Below are positions 39,101 through 50,400 of a stretch of DNA of 64,000 bases, piece by piece. This stretch comes from Rotaria macrura (lineage: Eukaryota > Rotifera > Eurotatoria > Philodinida > Philodinidae), in the NCBI GenBank assembly GCA_900239685.1, contig OENT01000476.1, positions 45,911 through 109,910 on the forward strand, written 5' to 3'. The notes under the pieces are model-generated. The model made no database searches and was not told where the DNA came from. It saw only the letters and a program-made list of their open reading frames with translations. The translations under genes were made by a program, and so were the position numbers. Every line of letters starts with the position of its first letter. The first letter of the stretch is position 1.

Positions 39101-40434
39101 TGCCCTTCAAGAGAACACAGTAATGAACTTTGTATTTACATCTTCATGTTCATGTTACTACTTTTTATTTTTCACAAAGACACTCACCGCGCTTCATATC
39201 TTTGAAAATCAGATTACAGAGAAAGGTGCTCAATGTTTTGCTAAAGCCCTACTACAGAATTCAGTAAAAATAGAATCTTCACCACCCCTCTCCATTTTAC
39301 ACCGCTTCGGCTCTTTTACATAGACATTAACAATGCTCAATCTCGCCGTGAATAAAATTGGGGATATAGGAGCAGAACACCTCGGTGATTCGTTACGATA
39401 CAATAAAGTAACTTGTTCATAGAGAGTTGTATGAATATGAAGTATACACTTATTTTATCTAGAAATTAGCAATGCTTAATGTTGCAGTAAATAAAATCGG
39501 TGACAGAGGTGCAAAATATCTCGCTGGTATTCTTCTGCAGAATAAGGTAATGGCTTCAGGTTTCTCGACCCAATTAACATCAATCATATCCTTCTATTGA
39601 AACAGACACTGATGGTACTCGATTTGAGACAAAATGAAATTAGTGACGGTGCAGTAGAACATCTTGCCATGGCTCTACGACAAAATACGGTAATAAGACG
39701 TTCATGGAGATGTTTCGATACTGGATAGATTGCATAATTGACACAGACACTGACAACACTTCATCTTCAATCGAACAAAATCAGCGAGAAAGGAGCACAA
39801 CATCTTGCTGATTTTCTTCATCACAGCACAGTAAAAGATTGAATCAACTTTTTGTCTTCTCGAGCAATAAACAGTGGGCTTTTCTATATAGACACTGAAA
39901 ACATTGGGCCTCGGAGGGCGTCTTTTTGTCGGATCTAACTGCATTGGTGATGTAGGTGCACAATATTTTGCCGATGCCTTGAAGCGCAATAGAGTAATAC
40001 ATTCGTAATTTTCAGCATTCATTGAATCTTCTTGCTTCTCTCAAATAGACACTGACGATGCTCGATCTTGGATATAATGAAATCACTGACGTGGGAGGTC
40101 ACATTTTGGCCACTGCTCTTACACAGAACAAGGTAGCACAATGGCACTTGTTGATCAGCTCGACCCTATATTGACTCTTTGTAGAAACTAGTGATGCTCA
40201 ATCTCGAACACAATAAAATGGGCGACACAACAGCTAAATGCTTTGCTGACGTACTGCGAACTAATAATGTAATGAATGTTATTGTTCTGCATACGTTTAG
40301 TTAGTGGACTTCTTGTTTTTCTTTCGTAGACATTGCAAGAGTTGAAGATGTGTTACAATCCGATTACTTCTAATGTACAAGAACAGTTACAAAAAAAGGA
40401 CCATCGGATGAAATTTTCAGTTGAAGAGAAATAA
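36162..40434 (+). CDS. ADP-ribosyltransferase/leucine-rich-repeat fusion protein, 13 exons
   Basis: Exons: 36162-37172, 38740-38823, 38879-38980, 39036-39119, 39180-39263, 39324-39407, 39463-39546, 39606-39689, 39747-39830, 39892-39993, 40049-40132, 40185-40268 and 40330-40434 (TAA); all junctions are phase 0, giving about 691 residues. Exon 1 holds an arginine-type ART (R-S-E) domain: R138 in VYRGV, the Ser motif WWGFSSCTSS (153-165) and E203-D-E205 in TEDEIVLMPG, so NAD-dependent transferase activity looks intact. Residues from about 310 on are ribonuclease-inhibitor-type LRRs of 28 residues (pattern TLTxLDLxxNxITDxGAxxLAxALxxNT), one per exon; exons 38879 and 39892 carry 34-residue versions. 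No signal peptide or TM segment is seen, so the protein is probably cytosolic. LRRs likely select the target. Intron 1 (1,567 nt) is long; the others are 52-71 nt. Target and role are unknown; defence or stress signalling is an inference from the family. Confidence 0.93.
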
Positions 40435-43278
40435 AATGAATACTTAGCAACATTCTAAAATGTCTACATGAATCGACCTTAGAGATTGATTTTTAAGATG
40501 AAAAGATTTCTCGAGTATTAGCTGCATGCTACCAATGTAATACTGAACAACATAAAGTCGATTTCGAATTATGCTGGGCAAACTTTTTCAGTTAATGCTG
40601 TGAACAACACATTCATAACTTTTTGTGAGCAATTTTCATTGAAAAAAGAATATATCTGATCGAATGTTTCATACGTGTAGCTCTTGCAAGAAGCAAGTGT
40701 GATGTAGATGAGAGATAGCTTATGAAAATCAAGCACGTACTTCTTTGAACTTACAATCATGTGTCCCTTTCCTGAAATTTAACATGAAACTAAGATAATA
40801 TTACAGCTACAAAGATTGACATGATATTATATTTTGTACTCACTAGTAATATGGGTAAAGACCTACACATTTTGTACCGTCAAAACATTCCAAAATATTT
40901 TAAATATTTGAATCACCAATTGTAACACGACTATTGTTTTCTCCAGCATGTAGAACATATTGTTGCATCAATAAAATCTTCATATACAAGGCAAAATTCT
41001 TTTTCTTTTCTTTGCTACTCCCACGTTCATCATAATAAGTATTTATGAAATTTTTGCAAAACTGCGTTACTTGCATAGTATGTATATTCAACTGACGTGA
41101 TGATATCATCGCTTTAAAAAGTTGAATCAAATTCGACTGAAACTTTTACTCTGTTGCGAACAATATTTCCTGATTCATGTGAACTTGAAATATTTCTAAC
41201 ATAATAATCATTCTTTTGTTCTCTACAACTATTAAAATGATAAAAATATGATAATAGTTCACTTTGACTTCAAGATTTCGACAGGGGACTATCATCATAT
41301 TTAAGGAATAATTTAAATAAAAAACGTATGGCTTCACCAGTCCTTGCTTATTGATATTTGATTTATTCAACAAGTAAAACGTAATTTAATAGTCGATTTA
41401 GTATGGTAAAATGCTACGTATTCATCGATTTCGAACACAAATAAACACTTAGTTAGTCATAGCATAACTTGAAAGACTTAACTTGATCATGGTATTCGAT
41501 CGTACTGAATGATCTGTTAAATTTTAAATCTATTTGAAACCCTTCATCTGTTTAATGTTTCTTGAAATAAATTTTTCCGCTATTTTCATGGACAAGAATT
41601 ATTTTCAAAGATTGCTTTCTTAACATCGGTACGAAGTGAAAATTGTGATTAGGAAAGGTCACACTAGTTTGTACAGTACACAGAAAAAAAAATGTGTGCC
41701 TTTTTACTTTCTATTCTATTTCCGTACATAGTAATCCTCAGTATATGAGTGGCGTAATTGTGTCCATTGAAATCATATCTAATAATATCGAAAAATGCTA
41801 GTAACGAAGAAAATATGTTCTTTATATAAATATGAAAAGAAACACTTTTTAATGACGTCAAGTTGTTAATTAAAACTGGAGAGCTATTCTTAATTGTCTG
41901 CTAGTCAATGTGTTCTGTTGTTATTATATTTCTATTCATTGTAATTTCGTTATCTAATCAATTAGATTACATATAAATTATTCGATGATAAACACAACTA
42001 TCAAAAACTATATTTCTGTAATGAATTCAGGATTTTTGTTTTTCTCCTGCTATTTATAGTTGTTACTAAGGGTAAATTAGAAAAGAAAGGCTCTTGATAA
42101 AGTTATTGTATTCATGAATATTAGTAGTAACAGATGTAATATACGGCATAGATTCAATTATCATTCAAGTTGATGCTGATTCTCACATGTGAAAAATACA
42201 ACTATGTAACAGAAAAGTTGTCTAGATGATTCAAGTCATTCTCTATGATTTTATATCAGTGTTAACTTTCTCATCTGAGTACTTTCGAAATACATGCAAT
42301 AGTTCCTGTTCATGTCTTAGCATTTTGAGCTATTTTAATCTGGTAACATTAGTTCCAATTGATTCACGCCTACTTGAGCGACTAAGAATCAGATTGTTTC
42401 CTTTTGCTCATATCACATTCTCTTCGGAATGACGTAACATCGATGCATCTACGTTCCAATAATTTGAACTGATTTTCACATCGTTTCGACTTTGAAGATG
42501 TCAATAATTTCTTTGAAGGAAATTTTAAAAAAATCTCATCTCTTAGAAAGACACATAAGTGAATTGAATATATTCATTAGACATAGATGGATACGTCTTC
42601 AAAATGACTTTACTTGAACAAATAATTTATTCATGAAACATTTTTTTCGTAGCTCATAGTACAAGATAGCTCATGTCTAGGAAATCTAGCTGGAATATTT
42701 TCAAGAGAGTCTATTAGCAAAGTAGAAATTGATTTGTGAACTTTATAAATGAACATCAACTATTTGCTATTGATAGTATCCATCCAATTTATATCTTCTT
42801 TCGAAAACAATAATCAAAAATCGATATAGAATTTTAACTTCAGTAGACCTGCGTCCTGTCCGTCCATGCATCTACGTATCCTTTTCTACAAGTTCTTTCA
42901 TGCTATTCGTATCACTTCAAGAACAACTCTCACAATCTTGTTCAAGATACTTGAAAAAACACGTGCATGGGAAAACGGTATATGAAAAGAACGTAGAGAA
43001 AAGGATCTTTAGGAAAAGATGGATAGAAAAGTTCATGTGCGAACAACAAGCAAAAGTAGTATGACTAAAGTTAGATTTTATTTAAAAATTAGTCGTATTG
43101 TAGAATTCCTCAAAAAAAGGCTTGCTACGTTTCATGAACATTATCTTAAGAAATCGTAAAGCTGATTACGTGATCTCAAAGAGGAATGTGAAAACGGTAT
43201 ACAATTCACAACTATATATATTTTCCTGTATTGTTGTCTATCGTGTAACTTGCAAGGATGACGGTTATGGCATTGGAC
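40435..43278. other. Intergenic stretch with possible minus-strand gene remnants
   Basis: Two minus-strand open frames look protein-like but are unrecognised: 41130-40900 (contains NFALYMKILLMQQYVLHAGE) and 40760-40569 (contains KSYTYETFDQIYSFF, ending at a stop). The first ends in its own stop, so they cannot be joined simply into one gene; they may be remnants of a degraded gene. The rest, 41.4-43.3 kb, shows nothing. Confidence 0.3.
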
Positions 43279-44397
43279 TTAAAAGGCTGATGTTATAATT
43301 AGATCACGACTTTGATTGTTCGTATTAGTTTTCTCAACAGTTTGAGCTTCGATGAGCTCTAAGATATCTCCAGTTGCATACGGCTTCCAACCAAAAATCC
43401 AATGATGTGCAATTGCAAAAAAGTACATCTCAACGCAAATCAATACATTTTGTAATAGAATTTTCTCTTGGTCGACTGTAAATCCCACTGTTGAGTTATT
43501 ACACAGTGGATTAGCTTGTGGATCACACAGAGTATTTCGAAGTACACCAACAGTTGCAAGGCCACTCATGAGAACTGACTGCCAAAATATGAAGAAAACA
43601 AGAAGTTTTATTGCAATGAATTTGGCTAGGGGTTGAAATGGCTTCAAATCTTCTTTTGTATTCGTATAGAATGTTACCAAAGCGTAAAGAGCTAATACTT
43701 GACTGATATTAATAATAATCGTAATGTATGGATAACCTTGATTGAATTTCCATGAACCATTACCATAGACATGTGTTAAATTTAAAACAACAGCTACAGC
43801 TGAACATATTGGTGTAATCCATGAATATTGCAGAAGACCAATCTTAAAATACCATGCCCACTTAGGACTTGATGCTGGCTTACAACAACATCCAAATGGA
43901 AATGCTAGATGAATACTACTTTTCCTCGTGAGTGCTTCTTCCACACCTCGATGACCACCAAGATATTTTGTAAGCAGAAGAAGAAAACAATAAATCACAT
44001 ACGCCTCATAACATGCTTGAATGAATTCCATATATATAGCTGCATCAAAAAATAGTAGGGATAGCCAAGATGTAATGGCATAGACAGGTACCATTCCCAA
44101 AATACGAATGACTCGTTTTTGAGAAGGTCTATGACTTCTGTGAATAAAATGTTGAATGATTTGTACAAAACTCATTGATGTTGCGACAATCGCAAATATG
44201 CCACCAATAATGCAAATTAAACCTTGTTCATGCACAGGATCTTTGTACTTCTGCCATTGGACGGGACTATTTGAAGCCCATACAATAATTAGAGCAAGAG
44301 CACATCCAAGAATAAGTATTGTCCCCCATGTTATTTCGCTTTTGACAATGGACAAGAATTTTTCACGGCAAGAAAGTTTGCACCACACTCGACACAT
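43279..44397 (-). CDS. TMEM184/OST-alpha-like multi-pass membrane protein
   Basis: A single-exon gene of 372 residues starting at the ATG at 44397. It has about seven hydrophobic segments: residues 23-42 (TWGTILILGCALALIIVWAS), 58-80, 97-118, 128-145, 190-210, 224-245 and 260-285. Family hallmarks are the conserved CYEAYVIYCFLLLLTKYLGG block, the Cys-rich CCCKP element, and a late segment near 340 (AIAHHWIFGWKPY). This is the organic solute transporter subunit alpha/TMEM184 (DUF300) superfamily; length is closest to TMEM184. Members act in solute transport or vesicle trafficking, and the biochemical role of TMEM184 proteins is poorly defined. The intron-free structure is unusual beside the other genes here and could reflect intron loss or retroposition, although nothing suggests it is broken. 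Confidence 0.9.
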   Translation of the reverse strand: MCRVWCKLSCREKFLSIVKSEITWGTILILGCALALIIVWASNSPVQWQKYKDPVHEQGLICIIGGIFAIVATSMSFVQIIQHFIHRSHRPSQKRVIRILGMVPVYAITSWLSLLFFDAAIYMEFIQACYEAYVIYCFLLLLTKYLGGHRGVEEALTRKSSIHLAFPFGCCCKPASSPKWAWYFKIGLLQYSWITPICSAVAVVLNLTHVYGNGSWKFNQGYPYITIIINISQVLALYALVTFYTNTKEDLKPFQPLAKFIAIKLLVFFIFWQSVLMSGLATVGVLRNTLCDPQANPLCNNSTVGFTVDQEKILLQNVLICVEMYFFAIAHHWIFGWKPYATGDILELIEAQTVEKTNTNNQSRDLIITSAF

Positions 44398-45409
44398 TGT
44401 CTTTTATTCGTTATAGTTGTATAGATAATAGCTGGTGATGTCAACAGGCTCAGCGGTCGTGTAAATAAATGTTTTTCATTCTGTAAGTGACGATATTGAC
44501 GAAAAATAGATTGGATATAACGAAAATATGTGCTAAATGTGATGTAGAAATGGTTTTTATTTTTCTCTCTACTAGTGCTCCTTTCTTATTATAGACTCGA
44601 ATGTCGCTTTCAAATTTGTCGTCGATTCTTTTTCATTCCTTCTCAATTGCAAAAAAGGACAGAACATTAAGAATAACAACAACGGGGCGAAGACACGAGA
44701 GAAAATAAAATAAGCAACAAACCAGAAAAATGTTCGGCAGTAGTCCAACATGAGCAAGAGAGAAAACGTGAACTATAATTGTTCATACTCCACGATAGCT
44801 CGGTAAAGCACATAACACAAGAATAGTCATAATATGTGAATTAAAAACATGTGGGCATATGTCTCTTAACATATTAATTAATGTAAACATGGTTACATCT
44901 TCCACCTTCAGTTGTTTACGTAAGCAAGTAGAATGAGTCATTGTTATGTATTGATGGATAGTCAACGATACGTGACATTGAATGTCAGCACGTGAATAAT
45001 TGACAATCAAGTCAAATTCAAATGATTTGATAAAATCTATCGATGTTAACAACATATACGATTTCTCTCTTATTAAACTCCACCTACTTAATTCTATCAA
45101 ATATGAAAATATTTTATAGGAGTTAATTCAACCTAAAAGATTGGATAGTCGAGAAATACAAGGTTACATATGACAAATCATAAATTGCGAAAAAAGTTAA
45201 ATATATTTATTAATGACTAACTTAAACAAAACATATCTATCAGCCATCTAACTTTACAAGATCTCGAAATTAAATCGAATAAATTCATTGCATAACGAAT
45301 TTTTAGGTAGCATGAATTTTTGATGATTTTGTCTGTGGAATAAATTTTTGTATATAAGTTAGCCTATTGCATAACGTACTTTAAAATAATGTGTACTCTT
45401 GTGATGCTT
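44398..45409. other. Intergenic stretch, about 1 kb
   Basis: This is the 5' flank of the TMEM184-like gene. A 61-codon hydrophobic open frame (44757-44572, minus) has no recognisable features. Nothing else is seen. Confidence 0.4.
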
Positions 45410-45684
45410 CCCATGTAAGAAAAAGATGTAAAAAATCAGTTATAATAATCAAAAACTCGATTTTAATGATAAACCTTTAATCAATATTTTTAGCAGTAAT
45501 AATCACAACAAAATCAGATGATAATCGATTATTTCAAATATGATGATTATTTTCGAATCGATTATAATCAGGATATTTGAAATAATTGATTATCATCTGA
45601 TTTTGTTGTGATTATTACTGCCTAAAATATTGATTAAAGGCGTATGATTAAAATCGAGTTTTTGATTATGTTTTTTTACATGGG
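45410..45684. mobile_element. MITE-like foldback element, 275 bp
   Basis: The ends are inverted copies (CCCATGTAAGAAAAA at the left, TTTTTTTACATGGG at the right), and the arms pair almost throughout: CAAAAACTCGATTTTAAT near 45450 with ATTAAAATCGAGTTTTTG near 45647, and AATAATCACAACAAAATCAG near 45499 with its complement near 45598, leaving a loop around 45540-45570. There is no coding capacity. The structure fits a miniature inverted-repeat transposable element mobilised in trans. A clear target-site duplication was not found. Confidence 0.8.
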
Positions 45685-46518
45685 TTGATAACGAATTATC
45701 AGAAATATGACTTCTCGTGATATATATACGATATAGTTGCTCTTCGATGAAGTTGTGCACAAACTGATGAAATTTTTTCACTAAACTTATACTAGTAAAT
45801 TATGATGGCTTAATGGAATTTCACATATTTGAAAATGAAAGCAAGTAAGAAAGAATGAGCATGATTCAGAGAATCGAAAAAAAAATGACCAATGGCATTC
45901 ATACCAATTATTCATAGTGTTGACTTGTTGTCATGTTATTTCTCTTTAATTTCAGTTGATCAGTCATCCATTATTACTCAGTTTTTTGAAGATTTTCTTG
46001 GATATCTTGTTCACTCATTCATAAACAATAGACTTTCAACAATATATGGAAATAAACCCTTCATGATGAAAGGATAGAACACTCAATTAACATTAAATAT
46101 TTTCTTTCATTTGAGTAATAAAATTTATCATTGAATAGTTATGACGACTGAAGGACATCTTAGAATGAAAAGTGGTTTGTTGTCACTGTTGTTTTTTTTT
46201 ATGAGTGGAATTCCATTTTTCGATGTAGTTACAATATGAATAGCTTGTATGAATCGTTATTCTTATTGTCACTATTTTCTATTTCTTTTACACATATCTG
46301 ATGTACGTTGAACTAAGCACAGGTCTACAAACGATAAAAACGTTATTAAAGACATTTTATTTTTTTTGCACACCTATTTTAATAAACATATTTTTTTAAA
46401 TGAGTAAAAACGTTGCAAAGTATTATTTTAAAAAAGAATTCTTATGGCTCTCTTTACTTATATCAAAACATAAACGTTTTGCCGTAACTATTGAATGGAA
46501 TGAAGAAACTATTCATGG

Positions 46519-47418
46519 TTATTTTTGTCTTTTACCAAGATCATGAGTATCTTTACTCCAATCATACACAGGAACACAATCCGGAGCAGTTGGACATGAA
46601 TTACAGCTGCCTCCATATTCTTGTGGTAATTGATCCGAATCGATATGTTCTAATAATGTTAATGCTGTTTCAGGTCCTTTTTTAATGACAACGAGTTTTG
46701 TTTGTGTCACTGGATCAACCCAATGTTTTACTAAGTTCCAAAGAGTAGGAAATATCAATGGTGGATTCACAACAATCATCTGTCCTAAACGTTCTGGATA
46801 AAATTGTTCATCGATATGAAGAGCTTGCCTATACAGATGAAATACTTTCCTGATGTCCATTTTACAGCCGTTCATATCCTCAATCAGAGTAAAAGTTTCT
46901 ACATGTTTTCCTACTTGTCGACTACGTTCTCTTGCTAGTTGACAATTGAATTCAAGTGTATAAATGTGACACCGAATAAGTTGCTCCGGTGTAAGCATAT
47001 TCAATACCTTGTCAATATGCATTACACCTGGTTTCTCGATATACAACGGCCGATTGGCTTTTGTATAGCCATGATAAATACTAGGAACAATTTTTCGCAA
47101 AAGTTCCACTCGATGTGATGTGGACGTCTCTTCAAGTATAGAATCTACGTGATTCTCTCTTCGCCATTTTATCATCTCTGAAACAGATTTAATGGTATGC
47201 GCAACATCCCATTTCCTTGCACGCAAATATCGATGTAGTTCATAACACCATTCACTTTCTTCTTCTTCAGTAGCCAATGTCGTTTTCAAATTTAAATCAA
47301 GTTTAAATTGAAGATACGATTTTCGGTGTGGTTTCAAATCATCGTAAACGAGACGAAACTTTTTCTGTTGTTCCGAAGTCAATACATTGATGTCAAACAG
47401 TGGGCCACAAGTGTTCAT
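46519..47418 (-). CDS. SEC14-like CRAL-TRIO lipid-transfer protein
   Basis: A single-exon gene of 299 residues. The ATG at 47418 (MNTCGPLFD) is preferred, because the open frame upstream of it has only a TTG. Residues about 45-95 form the CRAL-TRIO N-terminal helical domain, with LHRYLRARKWDVAHT, the classic FLRARKFD-like element; residues about 110-270 form the lipid-binding CRAL-TRIO/Sec14 fold with RPLYIEKPG, a FTLIEDMNGCKM segment (equivalent to the VxDLxG strand), the gate region YPERLGQMIVVNPPLIFPTLW, and a C-terminal LPQEYGG. The family exchanges phosphatidylinositol and other lipids between membranes. There is no GOLD domain, so it resembles yeast Sec14 and fungal/plant PITPs rather than animal SEC14L2-type proteins. 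No disruption was found. Confidence 0.92.
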   Translation of the reverse strand: MNTCGPLFDINVLTSEQQKKFRLVYDDLKPHRKSYLQFKLDLNLKTTLATEEEESEWCYELHRYLRARKWDVAHTIKSVSEMIKWRRENHVDSILEETSTSHRVELLRKIVPSIYHGYTKANRPLYIEKPGVMHIDKVLNMLTPEQLIRCHIYTLEFNCQLARERSRQVGKHVETFTLIEDMNGCKMDIRKVFHLYRQALHIDEQFYPERLGQMIVVNPPLIFPTLWNLVKHWVDPVTQTKLVVIKKGPETALTLLEHIDSDQLPQEYGGSCNSCPTAPDCVPVYDWSKDTHDLGKRQK

Positions 47419-50400
47419 TGTTGCATGCAAAAATCGTATGATTCTGTTTGATTAATAAGGTTATTTTAAGATGATTGTTGAAAAATTGATATTCTAATAT
47501 GCAATAATAAACATGCTGTAACAATGTAAGTACAGTCGTGAAAACATATAATAACAATGAAAAGAAAACAAGCCTGATAAAATAATGAGGTACTCCATTG
47601 ATTAATTATAGATTTCAGACAATAAAATATTAGTTATTTTTTAAAATAAATTCTTGTTTGCTTTAAAAAAATGCTAAATATAAGAGATGAAATTTCTTGT
47701 CAAACATTGGTGTGACCAAAGGGGAAAAAGCAATACTACCGTACTTCCCTTGTACTTCTATTGATTTATCAATCTTACTACCGTGTGCTGCAATCATACT
47801 TCTTTATAATCCCGTTGTTCTTCCAAGATATTTCGAAATACGAAGTCTTGCTTTTCATCCCTTGTGCATGAATCATTAGAGTCTTTATCCTATAGAATAA
47901 TTGATACTGGATTCAAAATTGAATACATTTCATACTATTCTTTATTGAAATGTGTTTCAATTGCTACATTATCGCTCAAGAAACAGACTTTTTTCTACTA
48001 AATTGCAGTTCAAGATCCTGCTTAGGGTTAGAATACTTCTGAAGTTTTATTCGCACACTGAACACAAAACTCATAACACTTACGATTTAATAGAGTAATG
48101 GAAGAGTAATCGGTTAGAAAATATTAGAAACAGACTCTTTTTGATAGAAATCATACTTTGGATAAACTAGAATCTCAGCATTGATTCCACAAAAACATTC
48201 AAATAATCTTAGGTACTAAATTTAGCTTTAAGTGGTACCATGATTATTCTTTGATGACTATTCTGATCAATATAAAATAAATTGCTTCTGAACAACTCCA
48301 GGGTATGTGACAAGAGTCGTAATCTATTTCTGTAGGAGTAAATGATACTTCTACGATAAATTATTATACCGGAACCCCCCCCCCCCCCTTATCAGAATTA
48401 TAGTTACACAAAGAGAACTTGTGAATAAGTGGCTCGCTTAGTTATTCCAATATGACAGAAACTTATCGTCATATTGAGTAGTAAGAGTGTCAGTCATAGT
48501 AGAATAACTTATTAGCAACAATACGGGGCTATAAACTTCAGAATAGCTATCGGTGTGAATATCCACACCGATATTGGTAACTACTGACCAAAGAAAACCA
48601 CTTATATAGTGATCATGGATATAGGAGTGTGTTTCGATTTGAAATGATTTTGGAATTCTCATGGGTTATCGATAAACCACTATTGGGTTTTAGACAGAGA
48701 TAAAAATTGATATGATCAATTCGATAAGATAGCTATTTTCCTATCAATATTCTGGTAAATACTTTGTTGCCACGGAACTTTATCCCATAGAGAGTTTCAA
48801 AAGAGTATGACTCTCGAAGGAATCAAGAGTAGATAGTACAGGTAACTTTGTTCGATATGATCAATGTTTCGACTATGTCGATGTTTGACTGAATATGATC
48901 CATATATTTGAGAAGAATATTGTAAGATATTATTTTCAAATGTATCGAGAGTCAGACTAGATTCATGTCGCTTTCTGATTACTATTGCGTGTGACTCTGA
49001 TTCTCTAGAAAGATTCAAATCTGATATATTGAGGCATTCAAGTCTATTTCTCCTTTCTTTATCTGATACTGTGAAAAGCACAATAAAACAAACCATAGTG
49101 TTCGATTCACTTGAGAAAATGGCATCATAAACTTAAATATGATACCGACAGATACTTGTTCCCAATTTCAAAAAGAAATGTTACTTCTACTCACATCTCT
49201 CACTTTCATGTAGTATAGACAAAATGAAGCAGATAAATTTGAAATCAGAGTAACACATTGTTATCATCGCCATGATAAGCAGCATTCTGTTTACGTAACT
49301 TCAAGATACGGACATTTTCGAAAAGATTACTTCTATTTCATGAAGAAAGAAACACGTAGTGAGTGAGCCGATGAATAAAGAGATGAATGCTATTCTTCTT
49401 TGTATCCGAATCTATATTTAACTATTCATTGTTGAATACTAAGCATTCAAAATCATCTAATTACTATCTATGCTTTGTAATCTTTTTTTATGCACGGATA
49501 TATTACGAAACGTGGTATAGTTGATGATGATATTATTCAGATAAGTGGTTTTCTAGAAAACTTACTAGAATAAGATTTAGAAAAGAAAACGACAATAAAA
49601 TATTTTTTCTGTAATAGAATTTGTGATTATCAATTCGGCTCATGCTTTTCGTCTAAGAAAAGTTTCTAGATACAGCTAGCTTTTAGGATATTCAATGAGT
49701 GGCGCGACTTCATTCACATAAGGTTTTACTTCAAATCATCAATACATGACACTTTCAAACATAAAACTTACACTCATAATGACTCCTTACAATCAAACAT
49801 TTATTTTCATAGACAACCTATTGAATATATGTTAGTGCAAGCTTCCCTTACTGTTGATGCGATGACTTTTTAATCTGATAGACTACCTATAGTGAAGTAC
49901 TTACATAGCATTAATATGATTCTCAGGAAAATTATTTCAAAGATCGATCAATATCGAAACAAATGAAATGAATCTAAAACACACAGTAAATTCTTCTTTA
50001 ATTGCATCTGCCAAATTACTTAACAACTACTTATTGAAACAAAGCACTACAAAATATAATTTTCTTACAAATCGACTCTGAAACGTACTTTATTCAGGTA
50101 GCATATACGATCGTATTTGCAACACATCTTTCAAAATACTATATGAAAATATCTAATATAAAGTCTTTTCTCTATCTTACGTGTGAATGTCCAAAGAAGG
50201 AAAAGATCGTCTAAAAGAGAATGAAATATTATCCCGATATGTGTCTGGTCAATTTTGTTTCCCGCAACAAATAATTTACATTTTGGCAAAGACCTTTGAA
50301 AAGTTCATATTTGATCTTTGCTTTTCTTGTAATTAAATTGAGATGAACCCTGCTACACTAGCTATATCTACAAATATACACTCAGAATTAGGAGCGAAAC

